A DNA stretch of 24,963 nucleotides from Bacillota bacterium (GTDB lineage: Bacteria > Bacillota > Clostridia > Christensenellales > Aristaeellaceae), in contig JAEYPB010000020.1 of assembly GCA_023411175.1 (NCBI GenBank), forward strand, positions 1-24,963, given 5' to 3'. Numbering within the stretch: position 1 is the first letter of the stretch; every line of letters begins with the position of its first letter. The notes below the pieces were generated by a model. The model was not told the DNA's origin, made no database searches, and worked only from the letters and a program-made list of their open reading frames with translations. The translations under genes and the position numbers were made by a program. Of this stretch, positions 14,528 through 24,865 are shown in pieces.

Positions 14528-16008
14528 TGCCGGAGATCAGGTGTTCGGATGATTTTGCGCTGTACGACGTGACGGCGGTGGAGAACCTTTTTTTGCTGGA
14601 ATACCTGCCGCACGCCACGGGCGACCAGGTGCGCGTGTACCTCTATGCGCTGATGCAGTGCCGGCAGCGAGCCGACTGCTCCGTGGAAGGGCTTGCCCGG
14701 GCGCTGCGCATGAAGCCCGAAAAGGTGCTGGAGGCGCTTCGCTACTGGGAATCGAGGGGGCTCCTCAAGGGCGTGTCGGACAAACCGCCGTCCTTTGAGT
14801 TTATGAACGTGCGCTCCGCGATGCAGGCGGGCGGCGATCAGGACCCCGCCTACCGTTACCGGGACTTCAACCGGGAGTTGGTGGAGATCGCGAAGGGCGC
14901 GGTACGCCCCGCGCAGTTCCAGCAGGCGATGGAATGGGTGGAAGATATGAACCTCCCGGCGGAGGTGGTGCTGCTGCTCGCCCGGCGCACCGCCCAGCGG
15001 CTGACGGAGGAGAACGGCGGCAAGCCCCGCTCCGCGCCATACCTGTTCAAGGTGCTCGGCGAGACGGTGGCGGACTGGGCCGTCCGCGACATAAGAACCG
15101 TCGAAAAGGCCGAGGCGGAGCTTTCGAGGGCGCTGCCGGAGTACAAAACGGCCGCCAAAGTGTGCGACTATTTCAATTTCCGACGCGCGCCCACCGGCGC
15201 GGAGCAGGCGCTCGCCGGCAAGTGGCTGGGCGAATGGGGCATGACGATGGCGGACATCGAACGGGCGCTCAAGGAGACCGCCGCCAGCGCCAACCCATCG
15301 TTTGCGTACCTGGACGGCATCCTGCGCCGCCACAAGGAGAGCGCCGGGCGGATGGCCGAGGGCATCGGCGAGGAGCAGAAGATCGCAGAGGGCCTTCGCG
15401 AGGCGCTCCGCGAGCTGGGCGCGCAAGCGAGGACCCTCCCCAAATCCCAACTGGACGCCTACCGCGGCTGGCTGGGCGACGGCTTCGAGCCGGAGGTGGT
15501 CGCCCGCGCCGCCATGCGGGCGTCCAAGCGCGGGCGGCACGCCTTTGATTCGCTGGAGGAGGAGATGCGCCGCTTCGCGGAGCTTGGCATCCGCTCCATC
15601 GAGGTCGCCGACCGCTACAACGAGGAACGCGCCGCACTCAAGGAAAAGACGCGAAAGATGCTTGAAGCCACCGGGCGGGACAGAAAACCCTCCGAGTCCG
15701 ACATGCGGCAGATGGCCGAGTGGCTGAAAACCCAGCCTATCGAGGTCATTCTCGTGGCGGCGGAGCGGGCGCGGGAGATGCAGATGCCGCTGAAGGCCAT
15801 CGAAAAAAACCTGAAGATATGGATCGAGAAGGGCGTGCGCACGGCGGAAGCCGCGCGGACCGAGGCGGAGGGCCGCAAGGCCGCCCGGGAGGCCACCCCG
15901 GCGGGAGAGCCCCAGAGGAGCGCCCGGACCGGCTACAGCCAGCGCGCCTACGACAAGGCTTTTCTGGACGGCCTTGTCGATAATCTGGAAGGCGGGGAGA
16001 AACCATGA
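14527..16008 (+). CDS. DnaD-like replication initiation protein with four DnaD-type repeats
   Basis: Probable primosome component helping to load the replicative helicase, related to Gram-positive DnaD/DnaB. The protein is 493 residues. The N-terminal 100 residues look like a winged-helix domain (VRVYLYALMQ, CSVEGLARALRMKPEKVLEALRYWESRGLL). Four related helical segments follow, at about 128-198, 221-272, 305-370 and 387-446; three of them end in a similar phrase (IRTVEKAEAE, GIRSIEVADRY, GVRTAEAARTE). The second, with WLGEWGMTMADIERALKE and YLDGILRRH, is the clearest DnaD C-terminal match. Arg/Lys-rich tail. The ATG 14527 (CGGAGG 7 nt upstream) is preferred over an open frame from 14425 that would include the promoter. 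It overlaps the next gene by ATGA. Confidence 0.85.
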   Translation: MPEIRCSDDFALYDVTAVENLFLLEYLPHATGDQVRVYLYALMQCRQRADCSVEGLARALRMKPEKVLEALRYWESRGLLKGVSDKPPSFEFMNVRSAMQAGGDQDPAYRYRDFNRELVEIAKGAVRPAQFQQAMEWVEDMNLPAEVVLLLARRTAQRLTEENGGKPRSAPYLFKVLGETVADWAVRDIRTVEKAEAELSRALPEYKTAAKVCDYFNFRRAPTGAEQALAGKWLGEWGMTMADIERALKETAASANPSFAYLDGILRRHKESAGRMAEGIGEEQKIAEGLREALRELGAQARTLPKSQLDAYRGWLGDGFEPEVVARAAMRASKRGRHAFDSLEEEMRRFAELGIRSIEVADRYNEERAALKEKTRKMLEATGRDRKPSESDMRQMAEWLKTQPIEVILVAAERAREMQMPLKAIEKNLKIWIEKGVRTAEAARTEAEGRKAAREATPAGEPQRSARTGYSQRAYDKAFLDGLVDNLEGGEKP

Positions 16009-16979
16009 CGCGGGGGGAACTGAACGCCAGGCTCGAAGCCGAGTATCAAAAAAAACGGGCCGACGCCCAGCGCGCGCGGAGCGCGCGGCAGGCGGAGGCC
16101 GAGGCGATGGACCCGGAGATCGGCCGACTGACGGGCAAGCTGTATACGCGGTTCCAGCTGGCCGCCAAGGCGTCGCTGGCCGGGCCGGAAGCGGCGAAAT
16201 CGCGCGCCGCTCAGCTCAGGGCGGAGGTCGCGGCGATCCGCCGGGAGATCAAGGAACGGCTTCGCGCGCGGGAAATGCCCGAGGACTACCTGAACATCCG
16301 CTACGAGTGCGACGATTGCGATGACACGGGCTGGCTGGACGAGTACCACCGGCTGCCCTGCGCGTGCCGCTCGAACCGGGAGATCGAGATCCTGATGGAG
16401 AGCGCGGGGGTGAGCCGGGTCTGGCGCGGCTTCGACGAGTTTGACGAGCGCGTCTACCCGACGGAGGAGCAGAAAAAGCAGGGACGGGCGGCCCGGATGC
16501 TGTGCGAGGACTACGCAAACCGCTTCCCGGAGCTTGCAAGGCCCAACCTTCTTCTGATGGGGGAGAGCGGCCTCGGAAAGACGTTTTTCCTCGAGGCCAT
16601 CGCGGAGCGCATCAATTCCCGGCGGTTGCCGGTGCTCTCCGTCACCGCGTTTCGCATGCTGGAGGCGATGCGCGCCTACCACTTCGGCTCCTCGGGGGAG
16701 GACGCGGCCTTCCGCAGCATGGTGGGCTGCGACCTTCTGCTCATTGACGACCTCGGAACCGAGCCGATGCTGAACAACATCACCGTGGAGTACCTGTTCA
16801 CGCTCTTTAACGAGCGCGGCGCGACCTGCCGCCCCACCGTGATCGCCACGAACCTCCTGCCCGGCGACCTGATGTCCCGCTACGGCGAGCGGGTGATGTC
16901 TCGGCTTCTCGACAAAAACATCACCACCGCGATCCGGCTGACCGGCGCCGACCTCCGGCTTTCCGGAGGCGCCCGATGA
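16005..16979 (+). CDS. Helicase-loader ATPase, DnaI/DnaC-like
   Basis: AAA+ ATPase that probably loads the replicative DNA helicase, with the DnaD-like protein encoded just upstream. The protein is 324 residues. Seen: a charged N-terminal helical region; a four-Cys cluster (102, 105, 119, 121; CDDCDDTGW then CAC) that is common in clostridial DnaC-like loaders and would bind zinc; Walker A GESGLGKT at 186-193; Walker B LLLIDD at about 244-249; sensor-1 VIATN at 279-283; and a likely arginine finger in MSRLLDKN (Arg300). The ATG at 16005 lies in an ATGA overlap with the upstream stop, and its own stop forms another ATGA with the next gene. Function by family and context is well supported. Confidence 0.9.
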   Translation: MTRGELNARLEAEYQKKRADAQRARSARQAEAEAMDPEIGRLTGKLYTRFQLAAKASLAGPEAAKSRAAQLRAEVAAIRREIKERLRAREMPEDYLNIRYECDDCDDTGWLDEYHRLPCACRSNREIEILMESAGVSRVWRGFDEFDERVYPTEEQKKQGRAARMLCEDYANRFPELARPNLLLMGESGLGKTFFLEAIAERINSRRLPVLSVTAFRMLEAMRAYHFGSSGEDAAFRSMVGCDLLLIDDLGTEPMLNNITVEYLFTLFNERGATCRPTVIATNLLPGDLMSRYGERVMSRLLDKNITTAIRLTGADLRLSGGAR

Positions 16980-17485
16980 GCGCTCGGGACGAAATTCTCA
17001 GCTTTTTGGATGGGAACGGCATCGCCTACGACCTTCTGGAGCATCCGCCGGTTGATACCATTGAAGACTGCGCCTGGGCGGCGGAGAAGCTTCACTGCGT
17101 GGTGCCCAAAAACCTGTTTCTGACGCCGCGCAACCGATCTTCCTACACGCTGTGTCTGACGCGGCCGAACGCCCTCTTCCGCACGGCGGACTTTTCAAAG
17201 CAGATCGGCTCGTCGCGGCTGAGCTTCGGAGGCCCCGAGGCGCTGATGGAGAAGCTCCGCACCACCCCCGGCGCGGTGAGCCCGATGGGGCTGATCTTCC
17301 CGTCGGCGGCCGAGGTGCCCATATATATGGATGAGCAGCTCCGTTTCTTCCCGCGCCTGGGCTTTCACCCGAACGACAACACGTGGACCCTCGCGATGGC
17401 GACGGAGGACTTCCTAAACCGCTTCCTCGCCGCGCTGGGCCGGGAGCCGTGGTACGCCAGGTTTCCGGACGCTGAGCCGGTCTGA
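16976..17485 (+). CDS. YbaK/ProXp-type prolyl-tRNA editing (deacylase) protein
   Basis: Free-standing editing domain of the YbaK/INS superfamily, predicted to hydrolyse mischarged tRNA, most likely Ala-tRNA(Pro). The protein is 169 residues. Seen: the N-terminal YDLLEHPPVDTIEDC, the KNLFLTPR stretch with Lys45, which sits where ProXp-ala has its catalytic lysine, GSSRLSFGGPEALMEKL, and the TTPGAVSPMGLIF segment typical of the ProXp-ala/PrdX group. The ATG at 16976 overlaps the helicase-loader stop by ATGA. It follows replication genes and precedes gltX, so it may be a bridge between two functional groups rather than a dedicated partner of either. Superfamily is secure; exact tRNA specificity is inferred. 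Confidence 0.88.
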   Translation: MSARDEILSFLDGNGIAYDLLEHPPVDTIEDCAWAAEKLHCVVPKNLFLTPRNRSSYTLCLTRPNALFRTADFSKQIGSSRLSFGGPEALMEKLRTTPGAVSPMGLIFPSAAEVPIYMDEQLRFFPRLGFHPNDNTWTLAMATEDFLNRFLAALGREPWYARFPDAEPV

Positions 17486-17504
17486 GAATTCCAGGCCATC
17501 CTTT

Positions 17505-17539
17505 GCGCCGCAGCGGCCGTAAATCGGCTTCTGCGGCGC
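17505..17539 (+). terminator. GC-rich hairpin after the editing-protein gene
   Basis: GCGCCGCAG (17505-17513) pairs perfectly with CTGCGGCGC (17531-17539), with some further internal pairing. It lies 20 bases past the stop codon and before the gltX promoter, the right place for a terminator. There is no T-run after it, so termination would have to be inefficient or factor-dependent. Confidence 0.4.
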
Positions 17540-17570
17540 GATTCATAACCTTCCATAACGCCTCGGAAGA

Positions 17571-17599
17571 TTGCATAATTGCCGCCGGGGTGGTATACT
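17571..17599 (+). promoter_or_regulatory. Sigma-A-type promoter of gltX
   Basis: TTGCAT (17571-17576), a 17-base spacer and TATACT (17594-17599), about 34 bases before the gltX start codon. No T-box elements (no GGTGGTACCGCG-type sequence) were seen in the short leader. Confidence 0.68.
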
Positions 17600-17632
17600 T
17601 CTTGGGATTTCTTATATGGGGAGTCGATTCAA

Positions 17633-19078
17633 ATGGTTCGGACGAGATTTGCGCCCAGTCCCACGGGCTATCTGCACTTGGGCGGCCTTCGCACGGCGCT
17701 CTATACCTACCTGTACGCGCGCCGCATGGGCGGCACGTTCATCCTGCGCATCGAGGACACCGACCAGGAGCGCGAGGTGCCCGGCGCGGTGGAGAAGATC
17801 TATCGCTCGATGCGCCTTGCGGGCCTCGAATACGACGAGGGCCCGGACGTGGGCGGCGATTACGGCCCCTACATCCAGACCCAACGCCGGGATACCTACC
17901 CGAAGTACGCCGAGGAGCTGATCGAGCGCGGCGGCGCGTACTACTGCTTTTGCACCAAGGAGGAGCTGGACGGTAAGCGCGCCGAGGCCGAAAAGCGCGG
18001 CGAAACCTACAAATATGACAAGCACTGTCTGCACCTGCCGAAGGACGAGGTCGAGCGCCGCGTCGCGGCGGGCGAGCCCCACGTAATCCGCCAGAACGTG
18101 CCGCTCGAGGGAGAGGCAAGTTTTGACGACGCGCTCTACGGCCACGTCTCGGTTGCCTGCTCGACCCTTGACGACAATGTGCTCATCAAGGCCGACGGCC
18201 TGCCCACCTACAACTTCGCAAACGTGGTGGACGACCACCTGATGGGCATCACCCACGTGATGCGCGGCACCGAATACCTGTCCAGCGCGCCCAAATACAA
18301 CCTCCTGTACGAGGCGTTCGGCTGGACGCCGCCCACCTATGTGCACCTGCCGGTGGTCATGCGGGACGCCACCCGCAAGCTCTCCAAGCGCTACGGCGAC
18401 CCGTCCTTCGAGGACCTTCTCGATCAGGGGTACCTGAAGGAGGCCGTCATCAACTTCATCGCGCTGCTCGGCTGGAGCCCCCGGAGCGAGCAGGAGTTCT
18501 TCACGCTGGATGAACTCAAGGAGAAGTTCGACCTGGAGGGGCTGAACAAGGCCCCGTCGATCTTCGACACCGTGAAGCTGCGCTGGTTCAACGCCGAGTA
18601 CATGCGCAAGCTTCCGGCGGAAGAATTTGAAAAACTGGCCGCGCCGTGGCTTGAAAAGGCGCTCTCCCCGGAGAAGTTTGACTTCCACAGGATTTCGGAG
18701 CTTCTGCACGGCCGCACCGACGTGCTTTCGGACATCCCCGGCATGGTCGGCTTCCTCGCGGAGATGCCGGAGTTTTCCCCCGAGCTCTACGCCCACAAGA
18801 AGATGAAGTGCGACGCCGCCGTGGCGCTGACCGCGCTGAAGGAGATGCTGCCGGTGGTCGAGGGCGTTTTGGAATGGACCGAGGCCGCGCTGCACGATAC
18901 GCTCATGGCCGCCATCGCCGAGAGCGGCATGAAGAACGGCCAGGTGCTGTGGCCGCTGCGCGTGGCCATCTCCGGTCAGGCATCCACGCCGGGCGGCGCG
19001 ATTGAGATCGCCTACCTTCTGGGCCGGGATGAGACGCTTCGCCGCCTGCGGCAGTCGATCGCGCGGCTGGAGGCGTGA
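17633..19078 (+). CDS. gltX: Glutamyl-tRNA synthetase
   Basis: Class I aminoacyl-tRNA synthetase that charges tRNA(Glu), and in many Firmicutes also tRNA(Gln). The protein is 481 residues. Seen: the start VRTRFAPSPTGYLHLGGLR with the HIGH-type motif YLHLG at 13-17, LRIEDTDQER, a possible zinc-binding set CFC at 105-107 plus YxxxC at 128-132, ADGLPTYNFANVVDDHLMG, HVMRGTEYLSS, and the KMSKS-type motif KLSKR at 249-253, then the helical anticodon-binding region. The start chosen is ATG 17633 with GGGGAG 9 nt upstream; an open frame from 17579 would begin within the promoter. Its stop overlaps the next start by GTGA. No gatCAB genes are in the window, so the discriminating or non-discriminating type cannot be judged. 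Confidence 0.97.
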   Translation: MVRTRFAPSPTGYLHLGGLRTALYTYLYARRMGGTFILRIEDTDQEREVPGAVEKIYRSMRLAGLEYDEGPDVGGDYGPYIQTQRRDTYPKYAEELIERGGAYYCFCTKEELDGKRAEAEKRGETYKYDKHCLHLPKDEVERRVAAGEPHVIRQNVPLEGEASFDDALYGHVSVACSTLDDNVLIKADGLPTYNFANVVDDHLMGITHVMRGTEYLSSAPKYNLLYEAFGWTPPTYVHLPVVMRDATRKLSKRYGDPSFEDLLDQGYLKEAVINFIALLGWSPRSEQEFFTLDELKEKFDLEGLNKAPSIFDTVKLRWFNAEYMRKLPAEEFEKLAAPWLEKALSPEKFDFHRISELLHGRTDVLSDIPGMVGFLAEMPEFSPELYAHKKMKCDAAVALTALKEMLPVVEGVLEWTEAALHDTLMAAIAESGMKNGQVLWPLRVAISGQASTPGGAIEIAYLLGRDETLRRLRQSIARLEA

Positions 19079-20190
19079 CCTTCCCGGATTACAACCGAAG
19101 CATCCTGAACGCCGCCTGCGGCGTATTAAAGCTGTTCGGCGCCGAGCCGCCCCACGCGACGCTTCCGGAGGTCGCGGGACTTGCCCGAAAATCCCACGTG
19201 GCGCTCGTCATTCTGGACGGCATGGGGGAGGACGCGCTGACGCTTTTGCCGGAGGATGCTTTCCTACGCCGCCGGAAGGCCGCCACGCTGACCAGCGTGT
19301 TTCCGTCCACCACCACCGCCGCGACGAACAGCCTGTATACCGCTCTCTCGCCGGCGGAGCACGGCTGGCTGGGCTGGAGCCTGTACTTCAAAGAGTACGC
19401 GCGGCTGGTGGATACCTTCCTCGACCGCGACAGCTATTCGCAGGAGAAGCTTTCGTCTTCGCCCGCGAAGGCGCTGATGCCCTTTGAGAGCGTGTTCCAC
19501 CGCATTCGCCGGGCGACCGGCGGCCGCGTCATGACCCGCGCGGTGTTCCCCTTCGAGCCCGGGCTGACCGGCATGGACGAACTGCGCCTCGCCCGCACGC
19601 TGGACGAGGCCGCCCTCGCCATCCGAAGCCGGGATGGGGTGGAGGCCTTCACACTCCTCTACTGGCCCGACCCGGACACCGTGATGCACGAGCACGGCGC
19701 CCGGTGCGAGCGCGCCGCCCGCGCCGTCAAGCAACTGAACGACTGGGCGGAGGCGCTTACCGCGAGGCTTCGCGACACCACCCTCATCATCACCGCCGAC
19801 CATGGCCTGACGGACGTGGCGGACATCGTGTGGCTGAACGAGTGGCCGGATCTGATGCAATACCTCGTGATGCCGCCGTCCGTCGAGACCCGCGCGGCGT
19901 CGCTCTTTGTGAAGCGCGGCCGCGAAGCGGCGTTTGAGCGCGCTTTCCGGGACGTGCTGGGGGAGGATTTCCTCCTGATGCCCCGGGAGGAGGCGCTGGC
20001 GCGGCAGATTTTCGGGCCCGGCGCGCTGCACCCGAAGTCGGACGATTTTATCGGCGACTACATGACCATTGCCACCGGCGACAAGGCCATCTACTACCGC
20101 CCGGAAGGCGCGGTGCCCCACGGCCGGATGATCGGTCACCACGCAGGGCTCACCGACGCAGAGATGCTGGTGCCGTTGATCCTTGCGTAA
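19075..20190 (+). CDS. Alkaline-phosphatase-superfamily phosphodiesterase-like protein
   Basis: Predicted metal-dependent phosphatase or nucleotide pyrophosphatase/phosphodiesterase of the COG1524 type; 371 residues, no signal peptide, so apparently cytoplasmic. Seen: the first metal site VALVILDGMGEDAL (Asp48), a Ser/Thr cluster FPSTTTAAT at 76-84 likely to hold the nucleophile, AEHGWLGW, the WPDPDTVMHEHG second site, ITADHGLTDV third site, and GHHAGLT near the C-terminus with the last metal His. The start is GTG 19075, overlapping the gltX stop by four bases (GTGA). There is no separate promoter, so it is co-expressed with gltX. Substrate unknown; links to nucleotide or tRNA-related phosphoesters are only a guess from position. 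Confidence 0.87.
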   Translation: MTFPDYNRSILNAACGVLKLFGAEPPHATLPEVAGLARKSHVALVILDGMGEDALTLLPEDAFLRRRKAATLTSVFPSTTTAATNSLYTALSPAEHGWLGWSLYFKEYARLVDTFLDRDSYSQEKLSSSPAKALMPFESVFHRIRRATGGRVMTRAVFPFEPGLTGMDELRLARTLDEAALAIRSRDGVEAFTLLYWPDPDTVMHEHGARCERAARAVKQLNDWAEALTARLRDTTLIITADHGLTDVADIVWLNEWPDLMQYLVMPPSVETRAASLFVKRGREAAFERAFRDVLGEDFLLMPREEALARQIFGPGALHPKSDDFIGDYMTIATGDKAIYYRPEGAVPHGRMIGHHAGLTDAEMLVPLILA

Positions 20191-20192
20191 TG

Positions 20193-20221
20193 CCAAAGCG
20201 AAACATCGCTCGCCGCTTTGG
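20193..20221 (+). terminator. Hairpin between the phosphodiesterase and TupA-like genes
   Basis: CCAAAGCG (20193-20200) pairs with CGCTTTGG (20214-20221), perfect 8 bp, starting three bases after the stop codon. A T-run is missing, so it is a candidate mRNA 3'-end or stability element rather than a proven terminator. Confidence 0.35.
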
Positions 20222-20256
20222 GGAAAACATTCGAGGCATGAGGGAGGAGGATGCGC

Positions 20257-21141
20257 ATGGCGGGACTGCGCCTGATGCGGCGGCTGGGCGCGCGGGGCTA
20301 TCTTGGGTGGATACCCAGCCCGGTGTACCTGAAGCTGCTCTACCGCAGCGAGCTCGGCAAGAAGCTGGATTTGAAGCATCCGACTTCGTTCAACGAGAAG
20401 CTGCAATGGCTTAAGCTCCACGACAAAAACCCTGATTACGGCGTCTATGCCGACAAGTACGCCGTTCGGGCGCACGTCGAAAAGACGCTGGGCGTGCAGT
20501 ATCTGGTTCCGCTTCTGGGCGTGTATGACTCGCCCGCCGAGATCAATTGGGACGCGCTGCCCGAGCGCTTCGTCGTCAAGTGTACCCACGGCTCCCACTG
20601 CAGCCTGCTCTGCCGGGACAAGGCCAGCTTTGACCGCGCGGAGGCGGTCGGGAAACTCGAGCGCTGGCTCAGGAAGAGCTGGTACTGGCTTGGGCGTGAA
20701 TGGCCCTACCGCTTGATCGAGCGGCCGCGGGTGATCGTGGAGGAGTTTCTGGGCAGTTCGGACAACCCGCCACCCGATTACAAGGTCATGTGCTTTGGCG
20801 GCACGCCCCGGATCCTGCAGGTTCACAGCAAGACCGCCTCGGGCGGGCACGCGATCGACTTCTACGACATGGAGGGGCGCTTGCTGCCCTTCCGGAAATG
20901 CGGATTTCCCAACGCCGGGCCGGAGAGAATGGACATGTCCCCGTTCGGCGAGATGCTGGACCTGGCCAGGCGGCTTTCGCAGGGCTTCGTCTACCTGCGC
21001 GCCGATTTCTATCTGCTGGACGGGCGCGTCTACTTCGGGGAGATGACCTTCTTCGACTCCAGCGGGCTGATCGACTTCGAGCCGGAGGAGAGCAACCTGT
21101 TCCTTGGAAACCTGATCCGCCTGCCGGGCGAGACCCGGTAA
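20257..21141 (+). CDS. TupA-like ATP-grasp protein
   Basis: Member of the ATP-grasp group named after TupA of teichuronic acid synthesis; relatives often sit in capsule or surface-polysaccharide clusters and may form amide-type links. The protein is 294 residues. Seen: the group's early signature PTSFNEKLQWLKLHD, then DKYAVRAHVEKTLG, FVVKCTHGSHC with the likely ATP-binding Lys, the VEEFLGS strand, DYKVMCFGG, and RADFYLLDGRVYFGEMTFFD carrying the acidic metal-binding residues. The start is ATG 20257 with GGGAGGAGG 6 nt upstream; ATG 20251 directly abuts that site and is less likely. No glycosyltransferases or other surface-polysaccharide genes are nearby, so it is an orphan of its usual context. 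Confidence 0.85.
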   Translation: MAGLRLMRRLGARGYLGWIPSPVYLKLLYRSELGKKLDLKHPTSFNEKLQWLKLHDKNPDYGVYADKYAVRAHVEKTLGVQYLVPLLGVYDSPAEINWDALPERFVVKCTHGSHCSLLCRDKASFDRAEAVGKLERWLRKSWYWLGREWPYRLIERPRVIVEEFLGSSDNPPPDYKVMCFGGTPRILQVHSKTASGGHAIDFYDMEGRLLPFRKCGFPNAGPERMDMSPFGEMLDLARRLSQGFVYLRADFYLLDGRVYFGEMTFFDSSGLIDFEPEESNLFLGNLIRLPGETR

Positions 21142-21231
21142 CGTTCGGCGCGCCCGGGCGTGGGAAAACCGCCTGAGGCCCGGCCACGCGCCGCCCAAAC
21201 CGCGCATGCGCACCAGCCTGAAGGAGTAAAA

Positions 21232-21933
21232 ATGGATTTCTACGTTCAAATGCACCTGCACACCTCCGATTCCAGCCGCTGCGGCGTGGACTCCGCGCAG
21301 AACATGGCCCGGGCCTGCAAAAAGGCGGGATATGATCTGCTGGTTGTCACCGACCACTTCATGAACGCCAACATCCGCGTGAGCCCCAACATGTCCTGGC
21401 CGGAAAAGGTGGAGGCGCTGATGAAGGGCTATCGGGCCGCAAAGGCGGAGGGCGACAAAATCGGCCTAAACGTGCTCTTCGGGTGGGAGACCTACACCTC
21501 CGGCCCGGAATACCTGACCTACGGCCTGGGGGAGGACTTCCTTCTTAAAAACCCGGGCATAGACCGCCTGCCGCCCCGGGAATACCTCCGGGCGGTCAGG
21601 TCTGCCGGGGGTTTCGTAAGCCACGCGCACCCCTTCCGCGAGGCCTACTACATTCCGAGCTTTACACCCTTGACCGATGAAATCGACGCCATTGAGGTCT
21701 ACAACGCCGGAAATGACGACCCGGCCTGGAACAAAAAGGCGCTCACCCTCGCCCGAAGGACGGGGCTGATTGAGCTTGCGGGCTCCGATGCCCACGACGT
21801 GTCCCGCGTCATGTACGGCGCGGTGCGGCTGGACCGGCCCGCGCGCACGATGGAAGAACTGATCGCGCTGCTCCGAGCGGGCCGCGGCCGGGTCGTGGAG
21901 CGCATGCCGGAGCGGGCGCGCGGCGCTGTTTGA
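21232..21933 (+). CDS. PHP-domain metal-dependent phosphoesterase
   Basis: Predicted phosphoesterase of the PHP family (TIM-barrel-like, trinuclear metal site); 233 residues. All the usual ligands are visible: MHLHTSDSS (His8, His10), VVTDHF (Asp41, His42), GWETYT (Glu86), SHAHPF (His131, His133), IEVYNAG (Glu155) and GSDAHD (Asp186, His188). Relatives cleave phosphate from histidinol phosphate, 3',5'-nucleoside bisphosphates or tRNA-like substrates; the exact substrate cannot be read. The ATG at 21232 has AAGGAG 6 nt upstream. Its stop codon overlaps the -35 box of the secA promoter, and the 90-base gap before it contains no obvious promoter, so it is probably transcribed with the upstream genes. 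Confidence 0.9.
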   Translation: MDFYVQMHLHTSDSSRCGVDSAQNMARACKKAGYDLLVVTDHFMNANIRVSPNMSWPEKVEALMKGYRAAKAEGDKIGLNVLFGWETYTSGPEYLTYGLGEDFLLKNPGIDRLPPREYLRAVRSAGGFVSHAHPFREAYYIPSFTPLTDEIDAIEVYNAGNDDPAWNKKALTLARRTGLIELAGSDAHDVSRVMYGAVRLDRPARTMEELIALLRAGRGRVVERMPERARGAV

Positions 21934-21958
21934 CCCTTAACCGCATCCGTGTTATAAT
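21930..21958 (+). promoter_or_regulatory. Strong sigma-A-type promoter of secA
   Basis: TTGACC (21930-21935), a 17-base spacer and a perfect TATAAT (21953-21958), 41 bases upstream of the secA start. The -35 box contains the stop codon of the preceding PHP gene. Confidence 0.85.
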
Positions 21959-21999
21959 GGCGCGATGGGGGAGACCCAAACCCGGAGGATAAATAAGAT

Positions 22000-24699
<2,700 letters not shown>

Positions 24700-24780
24700 A
24701 AATCCGCTGAGGCTGCAACCCTCTCGACGCGCTCCTGGGATGCATTTGAGGGATCCACTTGATTACCCCTTGTGGGGAGT

Positions 24781-24803
24781 CCAGAGGGATTCAATCCCTC
24801 TGG
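24781..24803. repeat. Perfect inverted repeat after secA
   Basis: CCAGAGGGATT (24781-24791) and AATCCCTCTGG (24793-24803) form an 11-bp perfect stem with a single-base centre. No T-run follows on either side, so a classical terminator is not shown. Similar elements occur between genes in Clostridia, from general knowledge. Confidence 0.55.
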
Positions 24804-24813
24804 CGGGGGATCG

Positions 24814-24826
24814 GGGGCGGAGCCCC
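24814..24826. repeat. GC-rich stem-loop with GGCGGAGCCC core after secA
   Basis: GGGGC, loop GGA, GCCCC. It shares the ten-base core GGCGGAGCCC with 3464-3473 in another intergenic gap, which suggests a small repeat family, perhaps one unit with the neighbouring 23-base inverted repeat. Confidence 0.4.
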
Positions 24827-24865
24827 GGCGCATCCCCGGCTTTATAACATAAAGGATGTGAACTC

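Noticed and set aside
20190..20414. Small open frame beginning in the TAATG after the phosphodiesterase gene
   Set aside because: It overlaps the clear TupA-like start in another frame, contains the hairpin, and lacks its own ribosome site.
19264..21357. Minus-strand open frame of about 700 codons opposite the phosphodiesterase and TupA-like genes
   Set aside because: It crosses three real genes and an intergenic hairpin, has no family features, and the plus-strand proteins are well recognised.
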